Of a stretch of 64,000 nt of DNA, positions 16,283 through 25,116 are shown one piece after another (position 1 is the first letter of the stretch; each line of letters begins with the position of its first letter). This stretch comes from Streptomyces goshikiensis. GTDB lineage: Bacteria; Actinomycetota; Actinomycetes; Streptomycetales; Streptomycetaceae. Location: NCBI RefSeq assembly GCF_014650555.1, contig NZ_BMVE01000002.1:310001-374000 (forward strand), written 5' to 3'. The notes under the pieces are model-generated. The model did not search any database, was not told where the DNA came from, and worked only from the letters and a program-made list of their open reading frames with translations. A program made the translations under genes and the position numbers.

Positions 16283-17505
16283 CCGAAGGACTCCGGCCGC
16301 GCGTCCTGCGGCTCCCGCTCCCGCTCCGGTGCGTCCAGCCCCAGCGCCGAGCGGTGGGCCGCCGACAGCCCGCGCGTCACCCGCCACGCCAGCACCTGCG
16401 CCACCGTCGCGCCCGCTTCGAGCAGCCGGGCGCCGTCGATCCCGGCCCGCGGCGAGAAGGTCAGCGGCAGCCGCTTCTCGGCGGCCACCGCGCGCAGCCG
16501 CCGCACCTCCTTCAGCAGCGCCCGGGCCTCCTCCCGCCTGGAAGGGGCGCCCGCCAGCACCAGCCGGTACTCCAGCCGCTGGTCGATCGGCACGTCGATC
16601 ACGACGAAGCGGTCCAGCGTGGCGGCGTCCAGCGCCTGGCGCCCCACGTACTGGTGGTCGCTGCCGTGGCCGTAGGTGTTGCCCGTGGCGACCAGCCGGA
16701 AGTCCTCGTGCGCGGTCACCATCCCGTCGGCGAACGCGCAGGTGCGCAGTGCCAGCGCCTGGTTGAGCTCGCCGAGCAGCCCCGGATGGCCGTTGTCCAG
16801 CTCGTCCAGCAGCATCAGGCCGCCGTGCTCGAACGCCCGCCGGAACGGGGTGTCGTGGTAGTGCCCGTGCGCGTCGAAGTACCCGAACACCTTGCTCATC
16901 GGGGTGGTCGGACCCAGCGACAAGGCCTGGAGCTCCAGCCCCAGCGCCTCCGCCGCGTGCTTGGCCAGCATCGACTTGCCGGTGCCCGCCGGCCCGACGA
17001 GGAGCACGTGGCACCGCGCGTGCAGGGCGGTCAGCAGCTCCGGGAGCGCCCGGTGGGTCGCGGCGCGCACCCGGACAGGCCGCCGCCCCGGCAGCGACAC
17101 CTCGATCACGGCCGGGGTGGCCTCGGCGTACGCCTTCGCCACCTCCTCGCGCACGGTCCGCAGCAGCTCCGGCCGGGCGGCCAGCAGCGCCTCCTCCGTC
17201 GCGTCCGAGGCGAGGGCGTGGACCAGGCCCTCGTGCTCCGCGAGCCGCGCGGCCAGCTCCGCCCCGACGGCCTCGGCCGCGGCCCGCTCCAGCCCGCGCT
17301 CCCGCGCCTCCTCCACGGCGGCCCGCGCCGCCCGCGCGGCCTGCCCGCCGGTGTGCTCCGCCACCTCCCGTACGAGCCGGGGGCGTTCCGCGTCGAGGGC
17401 GGCGGCCACCGCCCGCGAGAGCGTCGCCCGCTCCCAGCCGGCGAACACGTCCTGGGCCACCCGGCCCGCCAGCCTCTCCACCTCGGATCTCACCTTGGCC
17501 CGCAT
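16279..17505 (-). CDS. MoxR/CobS-like AAA+ ATPase
   Basis: Residues 1-150 are Ala/Glu/Arg-rich and likely helical or coiled. The AAA+ core follows with Walker A VGPAGTGKSML, Walker B GLMLLDELDNG and sensor LVATGNTYG, then an arginine-finger candidate ATLDRFVVIDV. This arrangement is like CobS/MoxR ATPases. It starts at an ATG behind GGGGGAG and is coupled to the gene of its likely partner. The pair faces the Tat phospholipase across a 261-bp divergent region in which I see no clear operator. Confidence 0.85.
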   Translation of the reverse strand: MRAKVRSEVERLAGRVAQDVFAGWERATLSRAVAAALDAERPRLVREVAEHTGGQAARAARAAVEEARERGLERAAAEAVGAELAARLAEHEGLVHALASDATEEALLAARPELLRTVREEVAKAYAEATPAVIEVSLPGRRPVRVRAATHRALPELLTALHARCHVLLVGPAGTGKSMLAKHAAEALGLELQALSLGPTTPMSKVFGYFDAHGHYHDTPFRRAFEHGGLMLLDELDNGHPGLLGELNQALALRTCAFADGMVTAHEDFRLVATGNTYGHGSDHQYVGRQALDAATLDRFVVIDVPIDQRLEYRLVLAGAPSRREEARALLKEVRRLRAVAAEKRLPLTFSPRAGIDGARLLEAGATVAQVLAWRVTRGLSAAHRSALGLDAPEREREPQDARPESFG

Positions 17506-17766
17506 CGCGGACTCCCCCCTGAATCGCGGCGACGTCCGCCATTCATGCCCACGGAGCGGCCCCGTCACCCCCACCGGCGCCCGGTGCGGTGCCCGGTGCG
17601 GCGTCCGGGCCTGGAAGCGGGGAGAGTTCGGGCCACCTCGGCGGCGGGGGCTTCCGTTTTCCAGCTGTACGGCGCAGTGTCACGCGGGCAATGCCGACCG
17701 GTACCCCGCGACCGCTGTCCTTGGGTCGCCCCTCGACACCCCCTCACCCCGCAGAGGTCGACACCC

Positions 17767-19827
17767 ATGGCAGAACTCAACCGCCGCAGGTTCCTGCAGA
17801 TCGCGGGCGGCACCGCCGCCGTCGCGATGCTCAACGAGAGCATCGCGCGCGCGGCCGCCATTCCGGCGCAGGGCAGCACCGGGACGATCCAGGACATCGA
17901 GCACATCGTCGTCCTGATGCAGGAGAACCGTTCGTTCGACCAGTACTTCGGCGCGATGAAGGGCGTCCGGGGCTTCGGAGACCCGCGCCCGGTCCTCCAG
18001 GACAACGGCAAGTCCGTCTTCCACCAGTCCAACGGGACGAAGGACGTCCTCCCCTTCAACCCGCAGGTCAACGACCTGGGCATGAAGTTCCTGGCGGGCC
18101 TCAACCACGACTGGGCCGGCGGCCACGCGGCCTACAACAACGGCAAGTACGACAAGTGGGTCCCGGCCAAAACGGCCACCACCATGGCGTACATGACGCG
18201 GAACGACATCCCGTTCCACTACGCCCTCGCCGACGCCTTCACCATCTGCGACGCCTACCACTGCTCCTTCATCGGAGCCACCGACCCGAACCGCTACTAC
18301 ATGTGGACGGGCCACACGGGCAACGACGGCACCGGCGGCGGCCCGGTCCTCGGCAACCAGGAGGCCGGCTACGGCTGGAAGACCTACCCGGAGCGCCTGG
18401 AGGCGGCCGGGGTCTCCTGGAAGATCTACCAGGACATAGGCGACGGCCTGGACGCGGCCGGCTCGTGGGGCTGGATCAGCGACGCCTTCCGCGGCAACTA
18501 CGGCGACAACTCGCTGCTGTACTTCAACAACTACCGCAATGCCCAGCCGGGCAGCGCCCTGTACGAGAAGGCCCGGACGGGCACCAACGCCAAGGCGGGC
18601 GAGGGCTACTTCGACAAGCTCCGCGCGGACGTGGTGAACGGCACGCTGCCCCAGGTGTCGTGGATCGCGGCCCCCGAGGCGTTCAGCGAGCACCCGAACT
18701 GGCCGACGAACTTCGGCGCCTGGTACATCTCCCAGGTCCTGGACGCGCTGACCGCGAACCCGGCGGTGTGGGCGAAGACGGCCTTCTTCATCACCTACGA
18801 CGAGAACGACGGCTTCTTCGACCACGTCGTACCGCCGTACCCGCCGGCGTCCGCCGCGTGGGGCCTGTCGACGGCCGACGTCACGAAGGACCTCTACGCC
18901 GGGGGCGGCGGCTACGCGGCCGGCCCGTACGGCCTCGGCCCGCGCGTCCCGATGATCGTGGTCTCCCCGTGGAGCAAGGGCGGCTACGTCTGCTCCGAGA
19001 CGTTCGACCACACCTCGGTGATCCGCTTCATGGAGAAGCGCTTCGGGGTGCGGGAGCCCAACATCTCGCCGTGGCGCCGCGCGGTCTGCGGCGACCTGAC
19101 CTCGGCGTTCGACTTCCAGCGGGCGGACGCGTCGCCCGCGGCCCTCCCGTCCACCGCGGGCTACGTCCCGCCGGACCACAACACCCACCCGTCCTACGTC
19201 CCGACCCCGCCGGCGACGGGCACCCTGCCCGCGCAGGAGGCGGGCTCCAAGCGGACGCGCGCGCTGGGCTACGCGCCGTACGCGGACGGCAAGGCCACGC
19301 CCTCCACCGGCCAGTTCACCCTGACCTTCTCCTCCGGCCCGGCCCTCGGCGCGCACTTCCACAGCACCTCGGGCAACCGTACGGACGGCCCCTGGCCCTA
19401 CACGGTCGAGGCGGGCAAGACCCTCTCGGACACCTGGAGCACCAGCGCCTCCACCGGCAACCAGATCAACCTCACGGTGTGGGGCCCGAACGGCTTCCTG
19501 CGGACCTGGAAGGGCCCGGCGAAGAAGGCCGGCCCCGAGGTCACCGCCCGCCACGACGCGGCCACCGGCAACCTGACCCTGAAGCTGACCAACTCCGGCC
19601 CGTCGGCGGTCAACCTGACGGTGACCAACGCCTACGGCGGCGCCGCCAAGACCCTCCGCGTCGCGGCGGGCGGCACGGCCACGTACACGGCGGACCTGCG
19701 CGAGACGGGCCGCTGGTACGACGTCAAGGTCGTCTCCGACGCGGACACCACCTTCCTCCGCCGCTTCGCGGGCCACGTCGAAACGGGCGCCCCGGGCATC
19801 TCCGACCCGGCGATCAAGACCGTCTGA
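17767..19827 (+). CDS. plc: Phosphocholine-specific phospholipase C, Tat-exported
   Basis: A twin-arginine signal (NRRRFLQIAGGTAAVAML) leads into the phosphoesterase domain with IVVLMQENRSFDQYFG, GATDPNRYYMWTGH, YDENDGFFDHVVPP and DHTSVIRFMEKRFG. The catalytic Thr is probably in the first motif region. Two DUF756 modules occupy roughly residues 490-680. The 686-residue length fits the family. It hydrolyses phosphatidylcholine-type lipids outside the cell. It ends 14 bp inside the 3' end of the convergent unknown gene. Confidence 0.94.
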   Translation: MAELNRRRFLQIAGGTAAVAMLNESIARAAAIPAQGSTGTIQDIEHIVVLMQENRSFDQYFGAMKGVRGFGDPRPVLQDNGKSVFHQSNGTKDVLPFNPQVNDLGMKFLAGLNHDWAGGHAAYNNGKYDKWVPAKTATTMAYMTRNDIPFHYALADAFTICDAYHCSFIGATDPNRYYMWTGHTGNDGTGGGPVLGNQEAGYGWKTYPERLEAAGVSWKIYQDIGDGLDAAGSWGWISDAFRGNYGDNSLLYFNNYRNAQPGSALYEKARTGTNAKAGEGYFDKLRADVVNGTLPQVSWIAAPEAFSEHPNWPTNFGAWYISQVLDALTANPAVWAKTAFFITYDENDGFFDHVVPPYPPASAAWGLSTADVTKDLYAGGGGYAAGPYGLGPRVPMIVVSPWSKGGYVCSETFDHTSVIRFMEKRFGVREPNISPWRRAVCGDLTSAFDFQRADASPAALPSTAGYVPPDHNTHPSYVPTPPATGTLPAQEAGSKRTRALGYAPYADGKATPSTGQFTLTFSSGPALGAHFHSTSGNRTDGPWPYTVEAGKTLSDTWSTSASTGNQINLTVWGPNGFLRTWKGPAKKAGPEVTARHDAATGNLTLKLTNSGPSAVNLTVTNAYGGAAKTLRVAAGGTATYTADLRETGRWYDVKVVSDADTTFLRRFAGHVETGAPGISDPAIKTV

Positions 19828-20560
19828 CCCGGCCGCCCGGTGCACGCAGCAGCCGCCGCTCCAGAACCGCAAGGTCCCCGGGGCGGCGGCTGCGGGCGTA
19901 CCGGAGGAGCACGTCGCGGACGCCGTCCGGGACGCGCCGGTGCTTGGGGTGGCGGGCGGTGAACTCCTCGCTCGCGAAGAACCGTACGGCCGCGTCCAGG
20001 CCGTCCCCGTCCGTCTCGCACACCGCCCGGGCCAGCTCCGCCGTGGGAGCGGCGGCCAGCACCCGCAGCGGGGCCACCTCCGCGAGGAGGGACGCCGCGT
20101 CCAGGGGGTGCTCCCGGACGGCGCCCCGCCAGGTGAAGGCGGCGGCGAGCGCGATGCCCGTCGGAGGCCGCGGCTCCTCGCCGCGGGCCATGGCCTCGGC
20201 GTAGCCGCGCAGCACCCCGGGAGCGGCGGCGGCCCACCGGGCACGGTGCCGGGCCGGGATGCCGTCCGGGGAATCCCGGTCGAGGAGCCGGGCGAGCGGC
20301 TGCGGCCGGACGGCGTCCGGCAGTTCGCGGACCCGGGGGTCGTGCGCGTCCCGGGACGGACCCGCGTGCGCGGGATCCCAGCACATGCAGACGAACCCGG
20401 CGTCCGAGTGCGCCGCGACGGGCTCGTCGGGCCAGACGGCGAGCACCTCCGCAAGCTCCTGCGGCCTGCGGATCTCGTAGGTCGCGGGGTGGTGCGGACG
20501 GCCGTCCGGAACCTCCCCGTCATGGACCCGGACGCACTCCACGGCAGATGTCGGATTCAC
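19814..20560 (-). CDS. Hypothetical protein, 248 residues
   Basis: I do not recognise a family. The protein is soluble, with Trp/His/Cys-rich segments (SDAGFVCMCWDPAHAG) in the first third and helical Ala/Arg-rich segments later. I chose the GTG at 20560; other GTGs a few codons downstream are possible. It begins about 50 bp after the tRNA-His terminator on the same strand. Its last 14 bp overlap the end of the phospholipase gene. Confidence 0.55.
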   Translation of the reverse strand: MNPTSAVECVRVHDGEVPDGRPHHPATYEIRRPQELAEVLAVWPDEPVAAHSDAGFVCMCWDPAHAGPSRDAHDPRVRELPDAVRPQPLARLLDRDSPDGIPARHRARWAAAAPGVLRGYAEAMARGEEPRPPTGIALAAAFTWRGAVREHPLDAASLLAEVAPLRVLAAAPTAELARAVCETDGDGLDAAVRFFASEEFTARHPKHRRVPDGVRDVLLRYARSRRPGDLAVLERRLLRAPGGRVRRS

Positions 20561-20607
20561 GGGTGTGATGGTAGGTCCGCTGGCTGCCGCCCCCGGGGGC
20601 GGGTACG

Positions 20608-20648
20608 AAAAAACCCCCGGGTCGCGAGGAGACCTCGCGACCCGGGGG
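20608..20648 (-). terminator. Strong terminator of tRNA-His
   Basis: A perfect 16-bp stem (20614-20629 with 20633-20648) with an AGA loop is followed, on the minus strand, by six T residues (A run 20608-20613). It lies six bases past the tRNA 3' end. It is the most canonical Rho-independent terminator in the window. Confidence 0.9.
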
Positions 20649-20653
20649 ATCAG

Positions 20654-20727
20654 GGTGAGTGACGGGACTTGAACCCGCGGCCACCTGGACCACAACCAGG
20701 TGCTCTACCAACTGAGCTACACCCACC
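20654..20727 (-). tRNA. tRNA-His (GTG anticodon)
   Basis: Read on the minus strand, GTGGGTG pairs with CACTCAC as the acceptor stem. The D arm is AGCTCAGTTGGTAGAGC and the anticodon loop TTGTGGT lies between CCTGG and CCAGG. The T arm contains GGTTCAAGTCC. The anticodon is GTG. A G precedes position 1 (20727) and the discriminator is C (20654), the G-1:C73 pair required for histidine identity. CCA is not encoded. Confidence 0.96.
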
Positions 20728-20800
20728 ACGAAGGGCGGCGTACCGCCCGTTCGATGTGCATGCACAGCATAGCTGATCAGAGGGGTGCTCCTGCCACGCG

Positions 20801-21607
20801 TTATCCGGCGGAGCGGCTCGCGGACAGGGTGGCGGCGAGGCGTCCGGCGACGCCGTCCGCGCGGCGGGCGGCGTGCGCGACGGCCGCCGTCGCCAGCGCC
20901 TTGACCACCGGGTGCGGCCGGGTCCCGTCGCCCGCGAGCTCCGGCTGGAAGAGGGTGGCCAGGAAGAACGGGTGTCCCGGCAGCTCCGCCATCCGGACCT
21001 GCCCGTCCTCGTCGTGCCCCGACAGCCGCAGTCCCCGCTCGGTGAGCGCCGGCAGGTGCCGGGGCGCCGGGCCGTAGTCGCAGTGGTAGCGCTCCACCGA
21101 CCGCTCGGCGCCGAGCGCCGACTCGGCGAGCGATCCGGGCTCGGCCCGTACGAGCCCCTCGTGCCCGACGAGGGAACAGGCGAGCGGTGCGATCAGCGGG
21201 TCCTCGGCCCCGGGGTCGTTCTCCGCGTGCGCGGCCCCCGCCAGCCCGCACACGCCGCGGGCGTACTCCAGCAGGGCGTGCTGGAAACCCCCGCAGGTGC
21301 CGAGGAAGGGGATGCCCTCCTCCCGCGCCACCCGGATCGCGGCGAGCGCCCCCGCCTCGCTGGCGTACGGGCTGCCGGGCAGCACCCACACCGCGTCGAA
21401 CCCGGCCAGCGCGCCGGCCGCGGCCTCGGCCGACGCCCGCGCGGTCGGGATCCAGTACGCGTCCAGGACCAGCCCGTCGCGGGAGGCGAGGGCGTCGAGG
21501 AGCAGCGGGATCCGGGTGTGGGACTTCACGTGCGGCGAGCGGTCGCCTACGAGGGCGATACGGGCGATACGCGAAGCAAGGGAGGTAAGGGAGGGTGTGG
21601 TGGTCAT
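20801..21607 (-). CDS. CTP-synthase C-terminal-like orphan amidotransferase
   Basis: The protein resembles the glutaminase half of PyrG without the synthetase half. The nucleophile elbow is FLGTCGGFQHALLEYARGV, with Cys intact. The C-terminal motif, usually FHPE, reads ATLFQPELAG, so the triad His appears replaced by Gln. Related proteins are annotated as CTP synthase C-terminal region-related (seleno)proteins. The ATG at 21607 has AGGA at 8 nt; an ATG three codons upstream lacks one. Glutamine hydrolysis is doubtful because of the Gln substitution. Confidence 0.78.
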   Translation of the reverse strand: MTTTPSLTSLASRIARIALVGDRSPHVKSHTRIPLLLDALASRDGLVLDAYWIPTARASAEAAAGALAGFDAVWVLPGSPYASEAGALAAIRVAREEGIPFLGTCGGFQHALLEYARGVCGLAGAAHAENDPGAEDPLIAPLACSLVGHEGLVRAEPGSLAESALGAERSVERYHCDYGPAPRHLPALTERGLRLSGHDEDGQVRMAELPGHPFFLATLFQPELAGDGTRPHPVVKALATAAVAHAARRADGVAGRLAATLSASRSAG

Positions 21608-21690
21608 GTGGATCATCCTGGGGGCGGAGTCCACTTCAGCGCCAACGATTGTTCCTGGATGATCGATAAGCAGATCTGATCGCGGCGCCC

Positions 21691-22191
21691 TCAGTGCTTC
21701 AGGGCGGCCTTCGTCGCCACGATGATCAGGCCGAGCACGAGGTTGACGACCCCCTCCGCCGCCAGCTGGCGGCGGGTGGCCCCGGCGCGGGCCGCGCCCA
21801 GACACGCCCACAGGACCTGCTGCGCCACCGCCACCCCCATCGCCAGCCACGCCGTCCCCGCGTAGTCCAGCCCCAGCAGCCCGCTACAGGCCACCGCCAC
21901 CGCCGGCAGCAGGGCGGCCTCGAAGATCGGCCACTCGTGCAGCGCGACCCGCCGGATCTCCTGCCCGCTCCACGGCTGCCCGACCAGCCGTTCCCCCGCC
22001 AGCTGCGCGTAGACGTGCGTCGCCCAGAACACCACGCCCGTGACCAGCAGCAGCAGGATCAGCTGGAGCCTCGGATACGTGCCCACCGTACTGGCGGTGG
22101 CCACCACCGAGGTGGCGAGCAGGGAGCCGTACACGGCTCCGGCCGAGTCGGTCCTGACACGGCGCCGGGGCGGATCGCTGGGAGTGCTCAC
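21691..22191 (-). CDS. Small integral membrane protein
   Basis: The 166-residue product has about four hydrophobic segments: YGSLLATSVVATAST, LILLLLVTGVVFWATHVYA, FEAALLPAVAVACSGLLGL and VVNLVLGLIIVATKAAL. I do not recognise a named family. The GTG start lies 76 bp from the divergent LysR gene, so the regulator may control it. Confidence 0.65.
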   Translation of the reverse strand: MSTPSDPPRRRVRTDSAGAVYGSLLATSVVATASTVGTYPRLQLILLLLVTGVVFWATHVYAQLAGERLVGQPWSGQEIRRVALHEWPIFEAALLPAVAVACSGLLGLDYAGTAWLAMGVAVAQQVLWACLGAARAGATRRQLAAEGVVNLVLGLIIVATKAALKH

Positions 22192-22266
22192 CGCTTCACG
22201 ATAGGGACGCGGGCACCCGCCCGGGCCCGGGCGCGCCGGGATCCGCGCCGGTGGCACGCTGACGCC

Positions 22267-23124
22267 ATGGATCCGCACCTGCTCCGCACCTTCGTCACCG
22301 TCGCCCGCCTCTCCTCCTTCTCCGGCGCCGCCCGCGAGCTCGGCTACACCCAGTCCGCCGTCTCGCAGCACATCGCCGCGCTGGAGGGCGACCTGCGCAC
22401 CGAGCTGCTCACCCGGCGGCCCGTGGAGCCGACCCCGGCCGGAGCGCGGCTGCTGGAGCACGCCGGGCCGCTGCTGCTGCGGCTCGACGCGGCCCGGGCC
22501 GACGTGCTGCGGCTGGCCGCCGCGCCGCCCGGGCGGATCACGCTCGCCGCGTCCCCGCTCGCCGTCGGCCCCGCGCTGCTCGCCGCGCTGCCCCCCACCG
22601 GCGTCACCCTGCGGGTGCTGCCGCCGGCCGAGGTGCCCGCCGCCGTCGCCACCGGGGACTGCGACCTCGGTCTCGTCGACGGCCCGGCCGCGCCGAGCGA
22701 TCCGCTGCGGCTGCCCGACGTGGCCCCGCTGGTGGTGACGGGCGTGGCGGAGGAGGAGCTGGCCGTGCTGCTGCCCGCCGGGCATCCGCTGGCCGGGCGC
22801 GACGCCCTGCGGCTGGAGGACCTGGCCGACGCGCGCTGGCTCGACGCCCCCGGGGTGGCGCCGCTGCCGGGCGCGGTCCGCACCGCGCCCGCCCTGCGCT
22901 ACGAGGGCACCGACCTGCGGGCCCTGTGCGCCCTCGCCGCCGCCGGCCACGGCCTGGCCCTGCTGCCGGGCCGGGTGGCGCGGACGGCGGGCGCGGGCGT
23001 CGCCGTACCCCTGTGCTCGCCGCGCCTGGTCCACCGTACGGAACTGCTCTCGCCCGCGACTTTGTCCGGCGCGGCCGCTGCGCTGGCCGTACGCCTCGGG
23101 GCAGGATCCCCGTATGGACCATGA
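22267..23124 (+). CDS. LysR-family transcriptional regulator
   Basis: The N-terminal winged helix is typical: LLRTFVTVARLSSFSGAARE, then TQSAVSQHIAALEG and TPAGARLLEHA. The rest is a periplasmic-binding-like effector domain. The 285-residue length is normal. It overlaps the M24 peptidase gene by 11 bp, so the two are cotranscribed, and it diverges from the small membrane protein gene, a usual LysR target position. The effector is unknown. Confidence 0.92.
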   Translation: MDPHLLRTFVTVARLSSFSGAARELGYTQSAVSQHIAALEGDLRTELLTRRPVEPTPAGARLLEHAGPLLLRLDAARADVLRLAAAPPGRITLAASPLAVGPALLAALPPTGVTLRVLPPAEVPAAVATGDCDLGLVDGPAAPSDPLRLPDVAPLVVTGVAEEELAVLLPAGHPLAGRDALRLEDLADARWLDAPGVAPLPGAVRTAPALRYEGTDLRALCALAAAGHGLALLPGRVARTAGAGVAVPLCSPRLVHRTELLSPATLSGAAAALAVRLGAGSPYGP

Positions 23125-24274
23125 ACCCGCCCGGCCCGCCGCGCCCGCAGGGACCTCCGAGCCCGAACCGTTCACCACCGCCGACTACGCCGCCCGGATG
23201 GCGGCCGCCGCCGAAGCCGCCGCCGACGCGGGGCTGGCGGGGCTGCTGATCGCCCCCGGGCCGGACCTCGCCCACCTCACCGGCTACCGCCCGACCGCCG
23301 AGACCGAGCGGCTCACCCTGCTCGTCCTGGCCGCCGGACGGGACCCGGTGCTCGTGGTGCCGGCCCTGGAGGCCCCCGACGCCGCGAAGGCCCCGGGCGC
23401 CGGGGCGCTGGCGCTGCGCGACTGGACCGACGGGAAGAGCCCGTACGCGGTGACCGCCCCGCTGCTGGAGGCGGCCGGCCGCTTCGGGGTGAGCGACAAC
23501 ACCTGGTCGCTGCACCTGCTCTCGCTCCAGCGGGAGTTGCCCACCACCTCGTACGTCCCGCTCACCGACGCCCTGCCGATGCTGCGCGCCGTCAAGGACG
23601 AGCGGGAGCTGGCCCGGCTCGCGGCGGCCGGCGCCGCCGCCGACGCGGCGTACGCGCAGATCCTGCACCTCCCGTTCGCCGACCGCCGGGAGAGCGACGT
23701 CGCCGCAGACCTGGCCGGGCTGCTGCGCGTACACGGCCATTCCCAGGTCGACTTCACGGTCGTCGGCTCCGGCCCCAACGGCGCCAACCCGCACCACGAG
23801 GCCGGGGACCGGGTCATCCGGCGCGGCGACATGGTGGTGCTGGACTTCGGCGGCCTGAAGGACGGCTACGGCTCCGACATCTCCCGCACCGTCCACGTCG
23901 GCGAACCCGACGCCGAGGAGCAGCGCGTCCACGACATCGTCCGCGAGGCCCAGCAGGCGGGGGTGGCGGCCGTCCGGCCGGGCGTCTCCTGCCAGGAGGT
24001 CGACCGGGCGGCCCGCGCGGTGATCACCGAGTTCGGCTACGGCGACCGCTTCATCCACCGCACCGGGCACGGCATCGGCGTCACCACCCACGAGCCGCCG
24101 TACATGGTGGAGGGCGAGGAGCGGCCGATGGTGCCCGGGATGTGTTTCTCCGTGGAGCCGGGCATCTACCTGCCCGGACGGTTCGGGGTCCGCATCGAGG
24201 ACATCGTCACGGTGACCGCCGACGGCGGGCTGCGCCTGAACAACGCCCCCCGCGAACTGGCCCTCGTCGACTAG
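23114..24274 (+). CDS. M24 family Xaa-Pro aminopeptidase
   Basis: A creatinase-type N-terminal domain (about residues 20-150) precedes the pita-bread domain. All five metal ligands are visible: Asp in VVLDFGG, Asp in GSDISRTVHVG, His in HRTGHGIGV, Glu in FSVEPGIY and Glu in VRIEDIVTV. It is a cytoplasmic metallopeptidase that removes residues N-terminal to proline. The ATG lies inside the end of the LysR gene. Confidence 0.93.
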   Translation: MDHEPARPAAPAGTSEPEPFTTADYAARMAAAAEAAADAGLAGLLIAPGPDLAHLTGYRPTAETERLTLLVLAAGRDPVLVVPALEAPDAAKAPGAGALALRDWTDGKSPYAVTAPLLEAAGRFGVSDNTWSLHLLSLQRELPTTSYVPLTDALPMLRAVKDERELARLAAAGAAADAAYAQILHLPFADRRESDVAADLAGLLRVHGHSQVDFTVVGSGPNGANPHHEAGDRVIRRGDMVVLDFGGLKDGYGSDISRTVHVGEPDAEEQRVHDIVREAQQAGVAAVRPGVSCQEVDRAARAVITEFGYGDRFIHRTGHGIGVTTHEPPYMVEGEERPMVPGMCFSVEPGIYLPGRFGVRIEDIVTVTADGGLRLNNAPRELALVD

Positions 24275-24286
24275 CGGTTCGCCGGC

Positions 24287-25048
24287 TCAGTCGCCCGCGA
24301 TGACCAGGCGGTAGCCGTAGTCCACGCTCTCCCGCGCCAGCAGGCCGGCGTGGCGGCGCCGCCATTCGCCGGACTCCAGGTCGGCGCGGAGCCGGGCGAT
24401 CCCCGGCTCCACGACGGCCGGCCCCAGCGTCGCGAAGGTGGAGGTCGCGGCCCGGACGACCGGGTCGAGGTAGGACTCGGGGCGGCGCCAGTGGGCGACC
24501 TGGAAGCCGTCCGTGAAGTCGTGGGGGATCGGGAAGGGCAGCACGGTGTGCGCGCCGAGCGCCTCGGCGACCTCGGTCAGCGGGGTGAACCAGGAGAGCT
24601 CCAGCTCCCGTATCTCCGGCAGGTACTCCTCGATCAGCCACAGGACCCGGGGGTGCGTGGGATCCCAGGTGAAGACGGCCTGCCTGCGCGAGACCCGGCG
24701 CAGTTCCGCGAGCCCGCGCTTCAGGTCCGACCAGTGGTGGACGGTCATGACGGCCATCGCCGCGTCGAACGCCCCGTCCTCGAAGGGAAGTTCCTCCGCA
24801 CCCGCCTTGACCTTGCGGGTCCCCGGGTGCTGGTCGAGCATCACCCGGGACGGCTCCACCGCCGTCACCTCCCGGTCGGCGGGCTCGTAGGAACCCGCCC
24901 CGGCGCCGACGTTGACGACGGTCCGGGCGTCCCCGAGGGCCCCGTCGATCAGCGCGGCCAGCCGGGGATCGGGGCGCCGGACCTTGCGGTAGCCGATCCC
25001 GATGCGGTCGTAGACGGCCGGCGATCCGCCGGCGGCAGTGGATTCCAT
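24287..25048 (-). CDS. Class I SAM-dependent methyltransferase
   Basis: Motif I is VVNVGAGAGSYEP, the acidic motif II is VTAVEPSRVMLDQ, and the later ELPFEDGAFDAAMAVMTVHHW fits the Methyltransf_11 group. The 253-residue length is normal. Its stop lies 12 bp from the end of the convergent peptidase gene. The substrate cannot be told from sequence. Confidence 0.88.
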   Translation of the reverse strand: MESTAAGGSPAVYDRIGIGYRKVRRPDPRLAALIDGALGDARTVVNVGAGAGSYEPADREVTAVEPSRVMLDQHPGTRKVKAGAEELPFEDGAFDAAMAVMTVHHWSDLKRGLAELRRVSRRQAVFTWDPTHPRVLWLIEEYLPEIRELELSWFTPLTEVAEALGAHTVLPFPIPHDFTDGFQVAHWRRPESYLDPVVRAATSTFATLGPAVVEPGIARLRADLESGEWRRRHAGLLARESVDYGYRLVIAGD

Positions 25049-25116
25049 CGGCCCAGCCCATCAGCCCGGCGGGCAGGGGGGCAAGGCCGTTCGCTTCCGG
25101 CCGAGCGGCGCGGGGG

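Noticed and set aside
20654..20727. tRNA-His as an integration site for a mobile element
   Set aside because: No integrase, excisionase or repeated tRNA 3' end is seen on either side.
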